Assembly: GCA_900551525.1 (NCBI GenBank)
Contig: URWD01000026.1
Coordinates: 1 to 17,876, forward strand
Origin: an uncultured Mycoplasmatota bacterium
Lineage (GTDB): Bacteria; Bacillota_I; Bacilli_A; RF39; UBA660
DNA length: 17,876 nucleotides
Direction of reading: 5' to 3'
Shown: piece after piece, positions 1 through 5,744 of the stretch
How positions within the stretch are numbered: position 1 is the first letter of the stretch
How the letters are laid out: every line of letters begins with the position of its first letter
Notes under the pieces: model-generated
What the model was told of the DNA's origin: nothing
The model's input: the letters and a program-made list of their open reading frames with translations, nothing else
Database searches by the model: none
Program-made: the position numbers and the translations under genes

Positions 1-1
1 T

Positions 2-328
2 AACGCTATCATTAAGGAGAGTGTTGATAATTTGAAAAGATTAAATAGTGATGCTACTTTTGTTTATGGTCTTACACCAGAAGAAGATGAATTGTTAGTT
101 AGAAATACCAGAGATGAATTTGTTCGTAGAGAAGCTATGGCTGAAGGACTTGCCGAAGGAGAAGCTAAGGGAAAAGCTGAAGGGCTTGCTGAAGGACAAG
201 CCAAAGGAAAAGCTGAAGGAAAAACTGAAATTGCAACAAATCTACTAAAAAAAGATTATTCTATCGAGGAAATAGTTGAAATAACTGGTTTAACTAAAGA
301 AGAAATTGAAAAATTAAGAAGTTTATAA
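2..328 (+). CDS. Rpn-family PD-(D/E)XK nuclease / putative transposase, C-terminal part (5' end outside window)
   Basis: The frame is open from base 2 to the TAA at 326-328, so the gene begins left of the window; the TTG at 32 is internal (upstream codons read NAIIKESVDN). What is visible is the hallmark C-terminus of Rpn/PDDEXK_2 proteins: the stretch KRLNSDATFVYGL, then a Gly/Ala/Glu/Lys run made of two 12-residue repeats (GLAEGEAKGKAE and GLAEGQAKGKAE, bases 146-181 and 182-217), then a short helical end (IEEIVEITGLTKEEIEKL) that resembles a small helix-turn-helix. Members of the family are DNA endonucleases linked to RecA-independent recombination and are often multicopy. The catalytic nuclease core lies outside the window, so activity cannot be judged. 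It ends 23 nt before pgi. The family call is secure; the function is inferred from the family. Confidence 0.8.
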   Translation, partial: NAIIKESVDNLKRLNSDATFVYGLTPEEDELLVRNTRDEFVRREAMAEGLAEGEAKGKAEGLAEGQAKGKAEGKTEIATNLLKKDYSIEEIVEITGLTKEEIEKLRSL

Positions 329-351
329 TTATAACTGGGAGAAGGAAATAA

Positions 352-1635
352 ATGAAAATCAATTTTAATAATGTTTTAATTAATAACGATGAAATTAATA
401 AATATGAAGATATGGTTAAAGATATTCATAATAAATTACATGATAATTGTAATTCACAAGACAATTTTATGGGATGGCTTGATTTACCCATCAATTATGA
501 TAAAGAAGAGTTAGAACAAATAAAAATATGTGCTGAAAAAGTTAAGAATAATTCTAAATATTTGTTAGTAATTGGTATTGGCGGTTCTTATCTAGGTGCT
601 AGAGCTGTTATTGAAGCTTTAACAAGTACATTTTATAACTTAAGAGAAAATAGTCCAATTATTTTATATGTTGGCAATAACTTAAGTACTAGCTATATAA
701 ATGACATTATTAAGATTATTGGAAACGATGATTTCTCTATAAACGTTATATCAAAATCTGGTACTACTACTGAGCCTGCTATAGCTTTTAGAATATTTAA
801 AAAGATTTTGGAAAATAAATATGGAAATAATGCTAGTGAAAGAATACTTGTAACTACTGATGAAGAAAAAGGTGCTCTTCATACAATTGCAAAAGAAAAT
901 AATTATCAAACTTTTAAAATACCTAATAATATTGGTGGCAGATATTCTGTACTTACAGCAGTTGGATTATTTCCAATTGCTGTAGCAAATATAAATGTTG
1001 ATAAACTATTGAATGGTGCTATTAAAGCATATAACAAATATAATAATAGCAATTTAAATGAAAATGATTGTTATAAATATGCTGTTATTAGAAATTTACT
1101 ATATCATAAAGATAAAAATATAGAAATATTTGCTTCTTATGAACCAAGACTTCATTATTTTATTGAATGGTTAAAACAATTATTTGGAGAAAGTGAAGGA
1201 AAAAATGGGAAAGGAATATTTCCTGTTGGAGTGGAATTTACTACAGATTTGCATTCGCTTGGACAATATATTCAAGATGGTAGAAGGAATATTTTTGAAA
1301 CTGTTTTAAATATAGAAAATACTAATGAAAGTATTACTATGACAAAAGAAGAAAATAACTTGGATAATTTAAATTATTTAGAAGGATTAACCCTTGACTA
1401 TATAAATCATAAAGCTATGGAAGGTACAATAGATGCTCATGTATCTAATGATGTACCAAATATACTTATTAATGTTGATAAACTAGATGAAGAAACTATT
1501 GGAGAATTAATATATTTTTTTGAACTTGCTTGTGCTATGTCTGGTTTTATTTTAAACGTTAATCCATTTAATCAACCTGGAGTAGAAAAATATAAACAAA
1601 ATATGTTTAAACTCTTAAATAAACCTGGATATTGA
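352..1635 (+). CDS. pgi: Glucose-6-phosphate isomerase
   Basis: Interconverts glucose-6-phosphate and fructose-6-phosphate in glycolysis/gluconeogenesis; cytosolic. It has 427 aa, slightly shorter than typical Firmicutes enzymes (about 440-450). Visible motifs: the first SIS-type sugar-phosphate loop VIGIGGSYLGARA (res 73-85), the second loop SKSGTTTEPA (134-143), the first PGI signature NIGGRYSVLTAVGL (193-206), the catalytic Glu in QLFGESEGK (E280), the His in DLHSLGQ (H301), and the C-terminal signature NPFNQPGVEKYK with catalytic Lys (K415). The ATG at 352 follows a strong Shine-Dalgarno GGGAGAAGG (about 337-345). There is no room for a promoter in the 23-nt gap after the Rpn gene, so it is either co-transcribed with it or uses a promoter inside its 3' end. 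A hairpin terminator follows at 1642. All key residues are present. Confidence 0.97.
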   Translation: MKINFNNVLINNDEINKYEDMVKDIHNKLHDNCNSQDNFMGWLDLPINYDKEELEQIKICAEKVKNNSKYLLVIGIGGSYLGARAVIEALTSTFYNLRENSPIILYVGNNLSTSYINDIIKIIGNDDFSINVISKSGTTTEPAIAFRIFKKILENKYGNNASERILVTTDEEKGALHTIAKENNYQTFKIPNNIGGRYSVLTAVGLFPIAVANINVDKLLNGAIKAYNKYNNSNLNENDCYKYAVIRNLLYHKDKNIEIFASYEPRLHYFIEWLKQLFGESEGKNGKGIFPVGVEFTTDLHSLGQYIQDGRRNIFETVLNIENTNESITMTKEENNLDNLNYLEGLTLDYINHKAMEGTIDAHVSNDVPNILINVDKLDEETIGELIYFFELACAMSGFILNVNPFNQPGVEKYKQNMFKLLNKPGY

Positions 1636-1641
1636 TAGAGT

Positions 1642-1676
1642 AATAACCAACTTAATTAAAATTAAGTTGGTTATTT
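1642..1676 (+). terminator. Intrinsic terminator after pgi
   Basis: A 16-bp perfect inverted repeat (1642-1657 AATAACCAACTTAATT pairing with 1660-1675) with a tiny loop lies 7 nt after the pgi stop, followed by a T-rich stretch. The convergent small ORF at 1671-1880 has its stop inside the right arm. Confidence 0.85.
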
Positions 1677-1880
1677 GTTTTCAACTAAAGTATATTTTTC
1701 TGTTGATATTTCTTTAATGAGTTGTTTTTCTATCATATTCATTATAAATTTGTGAGTGGTTTCTTTACTTCTGTCTATGATATGCTTAATATCATCAAAT
1801 GTTAATACTTTTTTAAGTTTCATTTTTTCTATAACAACATATTCAGTTCTCGTTACCATATATATCGGCCACACTTTCAT
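1671..1880 (-). CDS. Small orphan ORF, winged-helix-like (69 aa), possibly a gene remnant
   Basis: A 69-aa ORF of unknown function. Its middle (LKKVLTFDDIKHIIDRSKET and the following helix) and its end (KEISTEKYTLVENK) have the pattern helix, helix-turn-helix, beta wing seen in winged-helix domains such as the N-terminal DNA-binding part of AbiEi-type antitoxins, but the match is by pattern only. There is an in-frame TAA three codons before the ATG and no clear Shine-Dalgarno before M1 or M8, and the stop lies inside the pgi terminator hairpin. It therefore looks like either a very small regulator or the leftover N-terminus of a longer protein. It sits just downstream, on the same strand, of the AAA-ATPase remnant. 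Low certainty that it is expressed. Confidence 0.35.
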   Translation of the reverse strand: MKVWPIYMVTRTEYVVIEKMKLKKVLTFDDIKHIIDRSKETTHKFIMNMIEKQLIKEISTEKYTLVENK

Positions 1881-1911
1881 ACAATATTAAATATAATCGA
1901 GGTGTGCAAGC

Positions 1912-2081
1912 CTAAATATTATTTTTTAAACAAAAGACTACATATAATGGAATTTTTTTTATATTATTATTGATATCAAAATTATTCGCACTTATTCTTA
2001 TTCCAAGTTCTTGTTTGTATAACGCATTATATAATTTTAGACTTTTTGCTTGAGTTGAATGATTATTTAACTCATTAAATA
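1912..2081 (-). pseudogene. C-terminal remnant of a DUF4143-type AAA family ATPase
   Basis: The minus-strand frame ending at TAG 1912-1914 encodes a segment containing AKSLKLYNALYKQ, then ELGIRISANNFD, then NNNIKKIPLYVVFCL. This order (Lys-Ser-Leu helix, IRIS strand, IPLY strand) is what I know from the extreme C-terminus of ATP-binding proteins with an AAA_14 plus DUF4143 layout, where it closes the nuclease-like DUF4143 domain. Only about 55 residues of a normally 380-450 residue protein remain. Reading upstream, the frame passes at about 2082 into an IS-like end (the predicted N-terminus GPLFAKMLIFG is translated from it), so the rest of the ATPase was lost or separated by that element. 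Recognition is from memory of the family, with moderate confidence. Confidence 0.5.
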
Positions 2082-2130
2082 TGCCAAAAATCAACATTTT
2101 GGCGAAAAGCGGACCCACTTTTATATTTTT
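2082..2130. mobile_element. IS21-like terminal sequence remnant
   Basis: The sequence starting TGCCAAAAAT and containing TTTTGGCGAAAAGCGGACCC resembles the repeated terminal motifs of some IS21-family elements, which carry multiple copies of GTGGACC / TTTTCGCC-type blocks. No istA/istB transposase frame is present nearby, so this would be an orphan end. It marks the point where the ATPase remnant stops being recognisable. The call rests on motif memory, not a search. Confidence 0.4.
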
Positions 2131-2134
2131 CAAA

Positions 2135-2243
2135 CAAAAAGTGCATTTTTTGTTATAATACCCGTCAAATTGGCGGGTATTTTTTTGATTCAGACAAAAA
2201 TCATTGTTTTTGGCGGAATTAGATTAATTGCCGTCATTTTGTC
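2135..2243 (+). repeat. Direct repeat copy A (left of Fic gene)
   Basis: About 109 bp that match 3382-3499 in the same orientation. The right-hand 91 columns (2153-2243 against 3409-3499) align without gaps with about 11 differences by hand, roughly 88% identity. The left part (2135-2152) matches with one difference, after which copy A lacks 9 bp present in copy B (3400-3408). It begins 5 nt beyond the end of the IS-like block and ends 5 nt from the Fic stop codon. Two copies in the same orientation bracketing one gene suggest a cassette border or a dispersed repeat family. Confidence 0.85.
2157..2186 (+). terminator. Hairpin with T-run inside repeat copy A
   Basis: AATACCCGTCAA (2157-2168) pairs with TTGGCGGGTATT (2170-2181) with one G-U wobble, followed by six or seven T. 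It would work as a plus-strand intrinsic terminator. In copy B the stem is weakened by a G-to-C change (3431 region), so only copy A keeps the full hairpin. No plus-strand gene directly uses it other than possible read-through from pgi. Confidence 0.45.
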
Positions 2244-2248
2244 GAATA

Positions 2249-3319
2249 TTATATAGTACTTTCAAATTGTTTTATAATATCAAATAGCCTTTGATTTTTA
2301 TAAATTCTTTCACGTCCCATTTTTTCAGATACTAAAAATCCTGTATCTACTAGAGTATTTAGGTATCTTAGCGCTGTTCTTTCTGAAACTCCTAATGTTT
2401 TTTCAATATAAGATGTTTTAGTATAAAATTCAAAAAACATTGCTTCTAATAACTCTTTTGAATATATTTTAGTTTTTATTCTTAATTCATTTTTTACTTT
2501 TAACATTTCTTCACTTATTGCATTTATTATTTTTATTGTTCCTAGAGCTGTTTCTTCAATTCCTTTTAGAATGTAAATAATCCATTCTTCAAAGTCGTTA
2601 GTCTTTCGAGTCTCTTGAAACAATCTATAATATTCATTTTTAGTGTTTATAATGTATTTACTCAAATAAAGTATTGGTGTTTCAAGTAAATTTTCTTCAA
2701 TTAAATATAATATATTTATTATTCTTCCAGTTCTTCCATTTCCATCATAAAAGGGATGAATACTTTCAAATTGATAGTGGATTATTGCTAATTTTATTAA
2801 TGGGTCTACTTCATCACTTATATTAATGTAATCTAAAAGATTATTTAAATAATCAAGTATTTCTTCTTTTGATTGCGGTGGAGTATAAATTATTTCATCT
2901 GTTTTACTATTTTTTATAACTGTTCCAAGAGTACATCTTATACCTGCAGTATTATGTTCTATTTTTTCTTGTACCTTTTTTATTAAATCTAAAGATATAT
3001 ACCCTTTTTCCTTTAATTCTCTATAGCCTTTCCAAATAGCACTTCGATAATCAATTACTTCCTTAGCATATGGATTTGAATTGTATGGTCTTACCATTGC
3101 TTTATATATTTCGTCATGTGATGTAACAATATTTTCTATTTCAGAACTTGCTTTTGCTTCATTTATCATTATAGCATTTATAAGAATGTTTTGGTTTGGC
3201 ATTATTTTTGCAATTCCCTTTAATTCTGCTAAGGCTCTACTAGTAATAGATAATTGTTTTAAAATTCTTGCAGTTTCTATATTATTTTTTAATGGTAATT
3301 TTTCTAAAATTTGTGACAT
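2249..3319 (-). CDS. Fic/DOC family protein (probable AMPylase) with C-terminal winged helix
   Basis: A 356-aa Fic protein; such enzymes usually transfer AMP from ATP to a Tyr/Thr/Ser hydroxyl of a target protein. The complete Fic motif HPFYDGNGRTGR is at residues 188-199 (catalytic His188; Asn and Arg for nucleotide binding). An inhibitory motif of the (S/T)xxxE(G/N) type, SSEIEN at 58-63, lies N-terminal to the core, which makes this a class II, self-inhibited Fic. Residues 1-80 fit a Fic_N domain, and about 285-345 (YIEKTLGVSERTALRYLNTL and the following wing) fit a winged-helix DNA-binding domain, a common layout for chromosomal Fic proteins. The ATG has a good Shine-Dalgarno (AGAGGTG) and a near-consensus promoter just upstream. 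It stands alone between two direct repeats, with no antitoxin gene beside it. Target unknown. Confidence 0.93.
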   Translation of the reverse strand: MSQILEKLPLKNNIETARILKQLSITSRALAELKGIAKIMPNQNILINAIMINEAKASSEIENIVTSHDEIYKAMVRPYNSNPYAKEVIDYRSAIWKGYRELKEKGYISLDLIKKVQEKIEHNTAGIRCTLGTVIKNSKTDEIIYTPPQSKEEILDYLNNLLDYINISDEVDPLIKLAIIHYQFESIHPFYDGNGRTGRIINILYLIEENLLETPILYLSKYIINTKNEYYRLFQETRKTNDFEEWIIYILKGIEETALGTIKIINAISEEMLKVKNELRIKTKIYSKELLEAMFFEFYTKTSYIEKTLGVSERTALRYLNTLVDTGFLVSEKMGRERIYKNQRLFDIIKQFESTI

Positions 3320-3341
3320 TTATGTTTCACCTCTTATTAGT

Positions 3342-3370
3342 ATAATACTAAACTTTTTTTAATTAGTCAA
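3342..3370 (-). promoter_or_regulatory. Promoter of the Fic gene
   Basis: On the minus strand TTGACT (3365-3370) and TATTAT (3342-3347) are separated by exactly 17 nt, a near-consensus SigA promoter about 20 nt before the Fic start codon. A 32-bp perfect palindrome begins 4 nt upstream of the -35 box. Confidence 0.8.
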
Positions 3371-3374
3371 GTTG

Positions 3375-3406
3375 ATTCCGCCAAAAAATGCATTTTTTGG
3401 CGGAAT
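3375..3406. repeat. Perfect 32-bp palindrome upstream of the Fic promoter
   Basis: ATTCCGCCAAAAAATG followed by its exact reverse complement, centred between 3390 and 3391. It straddles the left border of repeat copy B and sits 4 nt beyond the Fic -35 box. It could be an operator, for instance for the Fic protein's own winged helix, or a hairpin end of the repeat element. The equivalent place in copy A is degraded. Confidence 0.9.
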
Positions 3407-3499
3407 TATTATAATACCCGTCAAATTGGCGCGTATTTTTTTAATTCAGACAAAAAATGTGTTTTTTGGCGAAATCAGATTAATTGTCGTCATTTTGTC
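3382..3499 (+). repeat. Direct repeat copy B (right of Fic gene)
   Basis: The 118-bp partner of 2135-2243, same orientation, offset 1256 bp in the aligned core. It carries nine extra bases (3400-3408) relative to copy A; these complete the perfect palindrome at its left end. It ends 7 nt before the secG terminator, so the Fic cassette was added immediately beyond the end of the secG transcript. Confidence 0.85.
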
Positions 3500-3505
3500 A
3501 GGTAT

Positions 3506-3533
3506 AAAAAAAATAGTGGTAAACCACTATTTT
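3506..3533 (-). terminator. Intrinsic terminator after secG
   Basis: An 11-bp perfect stem (3510-3520 with 3523-3533) with a 2-nt gap, read on the minus strand as AAAATAGTGGT/ACCACTATTTT, running into eight T. The secG stop codon (TAG, 3527-3529) lies inside the stem. Confidence 0.88.
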
Positions 3534-3745
3534 AAGAATAATACTAAAGATATTACAAAGAATAGAATTCCTAGGATTAAAGTTATTCTACTTATTACTA
3601 GTTCTAATCCTCTTTCTTTTTGGTGTCCAAATAAATTTTCGTTACCACCAGTTATAATTCCACCAGCATCACTAGCTTTATTTCCTTGTAAAAGAACTAT
3701 AGCTATAAGTAATACAGATATTACAAGTAATATATTTTCTAACAT
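3527..3745 (-). CDS. secG: Preprotein translocase subunit SecG
   Basis: A 72-aa membrane protein that binds SecYE and helps SecA-driven protein export. Two hydrophobic segments (about res 4-20 and 50-71) flank the conserved loop. Recognisable marks are VLLQGNKASDAGG, the GGNENLFG stretch and RGLELVISRIT before the second membrane helix. The length is normal for Firmicutes SecG (70-78 aa). It lies 55 nt after ftsH on the same strand, with a weak candidate promoter in the gap and a strong terminator behind. The Shine-Dalgarno is weak (GGATGTG about 8 nt before the ATG). Confidence 0.92.
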   Translation of the reverse strand: MLENILLVISVLLIAIVLLQGNKASDAGGIITGGNENLFGHQKERGLELVISRITLILGILFFVISLVLFLK

Positions 3746-3768
3746 TTTAACACATCCGTTTCATTAAT

Positions 3769-3797
3769 AATCTATCACAAGTTTATGAACTTTGCAA
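3769..3797 (-). promoter_or_regulatory. Candidate secG promoter in the ftsH-secG gap
   Basis: TTGCAA (3792-3797) and TAGATT (3769-3774) are spaced by 17 nt on the minus strand. Each matches consensus at only four of six positions, so secG may simply be read through from ftsH. Confidence 0.3.
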
Positions 3798-3800
3798 TAA

Positions 3801-5735
3801 TTATTTATCTTCTTCCTTTGTTTTTCTAGTTTTTTTCTTTGTTTCTTTGACTTCTTCAGTTTTTTCTTCCTTTTCGATTTCTTCGATTGGTTTAATTTCA
3901 CCAGTAGCAACTATTGACTCAATTTGTTCTTTAGTAATTGTTTCATATTTCATTAGTGCATCACTTAAAGCAAATATTAAATCTTTGTTTTCACTGATGA
4001 TTTTCTTAGCTTTTGCATAACAATCTTCGATTATCTTACGAACTTGTTCATCAATTTCTAATGCTACTTGGTCTGAAAAATCTCTTGATTTAGCATAATC
4101 TCTTCCTAAAAAGACATTTTCGCTCTTTTCTTCATATTGAACTGGACCTAAGTCACTCATTCCGTATTCAGTTACCATACTTCTTGCAATACGTGTTGCT
4201 TTCTTGAAATCATCACTTGCTCCGGTTGAAATTTCATGTAAGAACATTTCTTCACTTACACGTCCACCAAGTAAACCTGTGATTTGTGCAAGCAATTCAT
4301 CTTTAGTCATTACAGCAATTTTTTCTTCTTTTGGAAGCATCATTGTGTAACCACCTGCCATACCACGTGGAATGATTGTTATTTTATGAACTTCTTGAGC
4401 ATCTTCAAGTTTTATACCAATTACAGCATGTCCCGCTTCATGAATTGATACAAGTTTCTTTTCTTTATCAGTTATTTTTCTAGTTGTTTTAGCAGGTCCA
4501 AGTAAAACTCTGTCTGTTGCTTCATCTATTTCATCCATTGTAATTGCATTTTTATTACGACGAACTGTTAGAAGTGCTGCTTCATTTAGTAAGTTTTCTA
4601 GGTCTGCTCCAGAGAAACCTGGTGTACGTAAACTTAAATTACTTAAGTTAACATCTTTACCTAATGTTTTATTTTTAGCATGAACTTTTAATATTTGTTC
4701 ACGTTCGTTAGCATCTGGAAGACTAACTGTTACTTGTCTATCGAAACGACCTGGACGAAGTAATGCTGGGTCTAAAACATCTGGTCTATTTGTAGCAGCT
4801 ATAATGATGATACCTTCATTTTCTCCGAAACCATCCATTTCAGTTAGTAATTGATTTAATGTTTGTTCTCTTTCATCATGTCCACCACCAAGGCCTGTTC
4901 CTCTTTGACGACCTACAGCATCAATTTCATCTATAAAGATTAAACATGGGGCATTCCTTTTTGCTTCTTTGAACATATCACGAACACGGGATGCACCAAC
5001 ACCTACGAATAATTCTACGAAATCTGAACCACTTATAAAGAAGAATGGTACATTAGCTTCACCAGCAATTGCTTTAGCTAGTAATGTTTTACCTGTTCCT
5101 GGAGGGCCTACTAATAAAACACCTTTAGGAATTCTTGCTCCCATTTTTTCAAACTTTTTAGGGTTCTTTAAGAAATCTATTAATTCTTCAACTTCTTCTT
5201 TTTCTTCTTTTAAACCAGCTACATCTTTAAAGCTCTTTTTGTCATTTTCATTACTTAAACGGGCTTTACTTTTACCAAAATCCATTGAATTTTTATTTGA
5301 ATTTGCTAGTTTAGTAAATAGAATATACATAATAACTACCATTAATACTAGAGGTAATACATTTACTAATATATAAAGAAAAATATTTTCTCCTGGATCG
5401 GAATTAGTATCATATTCTTTAATTTCATTTGTCTTAATTAATGTTAAAACTGAGTCAAGTTCTGATCCAACTACTTTAGCTTGAAAACTTTCGCTTTTTT
5501 TGTAACCGTCTAGTTTACCAGTGATTACATAAATACTTTCATTACTTTTCGGAGTTACTGTTATTTCAGTTACTTTTTTATTTTCAAGTTCTGAAATTAG
5601 TTCTCCAGTTTTTAATTCATGAACTTTCGTACCTTGCAAGTTTAAAACACCGAGTACAATTGCAATTATACCTGCTAGAACTATATAAGGTAATATGTTC
5701 TTAAAACTATCATTTTTATTTGTTTTTACATTCAT
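3801..5735 (-). CDS. ftsH: ATP-dependent zinc metalloprotease FtsH
   Basis: A hexameric AAA+ membrane protease that extracts and degrades membrane and short-lived soluble proteins. It has 644 aa, a normal length. Order: N-terminal membrane helix (about 13-33), extracytoplasmic domain (about 34-115), second membrane helix (117-141), AAA+ module with Walker A GPPGTGKT (210-217), pore loop FVG (243-245), Walker B IFIDE (266-270) and second region of homology TNRPDVLDPALLRPGRFDRQ (315-334), then the zinc protease with HEAGH (432-436). The C-terminal tail is a Glu/Lys-rich low-complexity stretch (about 620-644). The Shine-Dalgarno AAGGTGA overlaps the tilS stop, so it is translationally coupled to tilS. 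In many Firmicutes hpt lies between tilS and ftsH; here there are only 9 nt. Confidence 0.97.
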   Translation of the reverse strand: MNVKTNKNDSFKNILPYIVLAGIIAIVLGVLNLQGTKVHELKTGELISELENKKVTEITVTPKSNESIYVITGKLDGYKKSESFQAKVVGSELDSVLTLIKTNEIKEYDTNSDPGENIFLYILVNVLPLVLMVVIMYILFTKLANSNKNSMDFGKSKARLSNENDKKSFKDVAGLKEEKEEVEELIDFLKNPKKFEKMGARIPKGVLLVGPPGTGKTLLAKAIAGEANVPFFFISGSDFVELFVGVGASRVRDMFKEAKRNAPCLIFIDEIDAVGRQRGTGLGGGHDEREQTLNQLLTEMDGFGENEGIIIIAATNRPDVLDPALLRPGRFDRQVTVSLPDANEREQILKVHAKNKTLGKDVNLSNLSLRTPGFSGADLENLLNEAALLTVRRNKNAITMDEIDEATDRVLLGPAKTTRKITDKEKKLVSIHEAGHAVIGIKLEDAQEVHKITIIPRGMAGGYTMMLPKEEKIAVMTKDELLAQITGLLGGRVSEEMFLHEISTGASDDFKKATRIARSMVTEYGMSDLGPVQYEEKSENVFLGRDYAKSRDFSDQVALEIDEQVRKIIEDCYAKAKKIISENKDLIFALSDALMKYETITKEQIESIVATGEIKPIEEIEKEEKTEEVKETKKKTRKTKEEDK

Positions 5736-5744
5736 TTAATATAT

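Noticed and set aside
32..34. TTG at 32 as the start of the first gene
   Set aside because: The frame is open upstream to the window edge with coding-like residues (NAIIKESVDN) and there is no Shine-Dalgarno, so the gene is truncated by the window.
1912..2133. A genuine 73-aa protein at this locus
   Set aside because: Its first residues are translated from the IS-like end and the rest looks like the C-terminus of a much larger ATPase, so I treat it as a remnant.
3081..3362. Plus-strand ORF overlapping the Fic N-terminus (93 aa)
   Set aside because: Antisense shadow of the Fic coding region with no RBS.
2135..3499. Repeats as part of a CRISPR array or integron attC sites
   Set aside because: Only two copies more than 1.1 kb apart, with a gene between them, no spacers and no cas or integrase gene. 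Hairpins with T-runs do not match attC architecture.
3372..3767. Plus-strand ORF across repeat copy B and secG (131 aa)
   Set aside because: It is antisense to the clear secG gene and its terminator and has no recognisable protein features or RBS.
4969..5376. Plus-strand ORF within ftsH (135 aa)
   Set aside because: A shadow of a strongly conserved gene on the other strand; low-complexity Ser/Asn-rich product.
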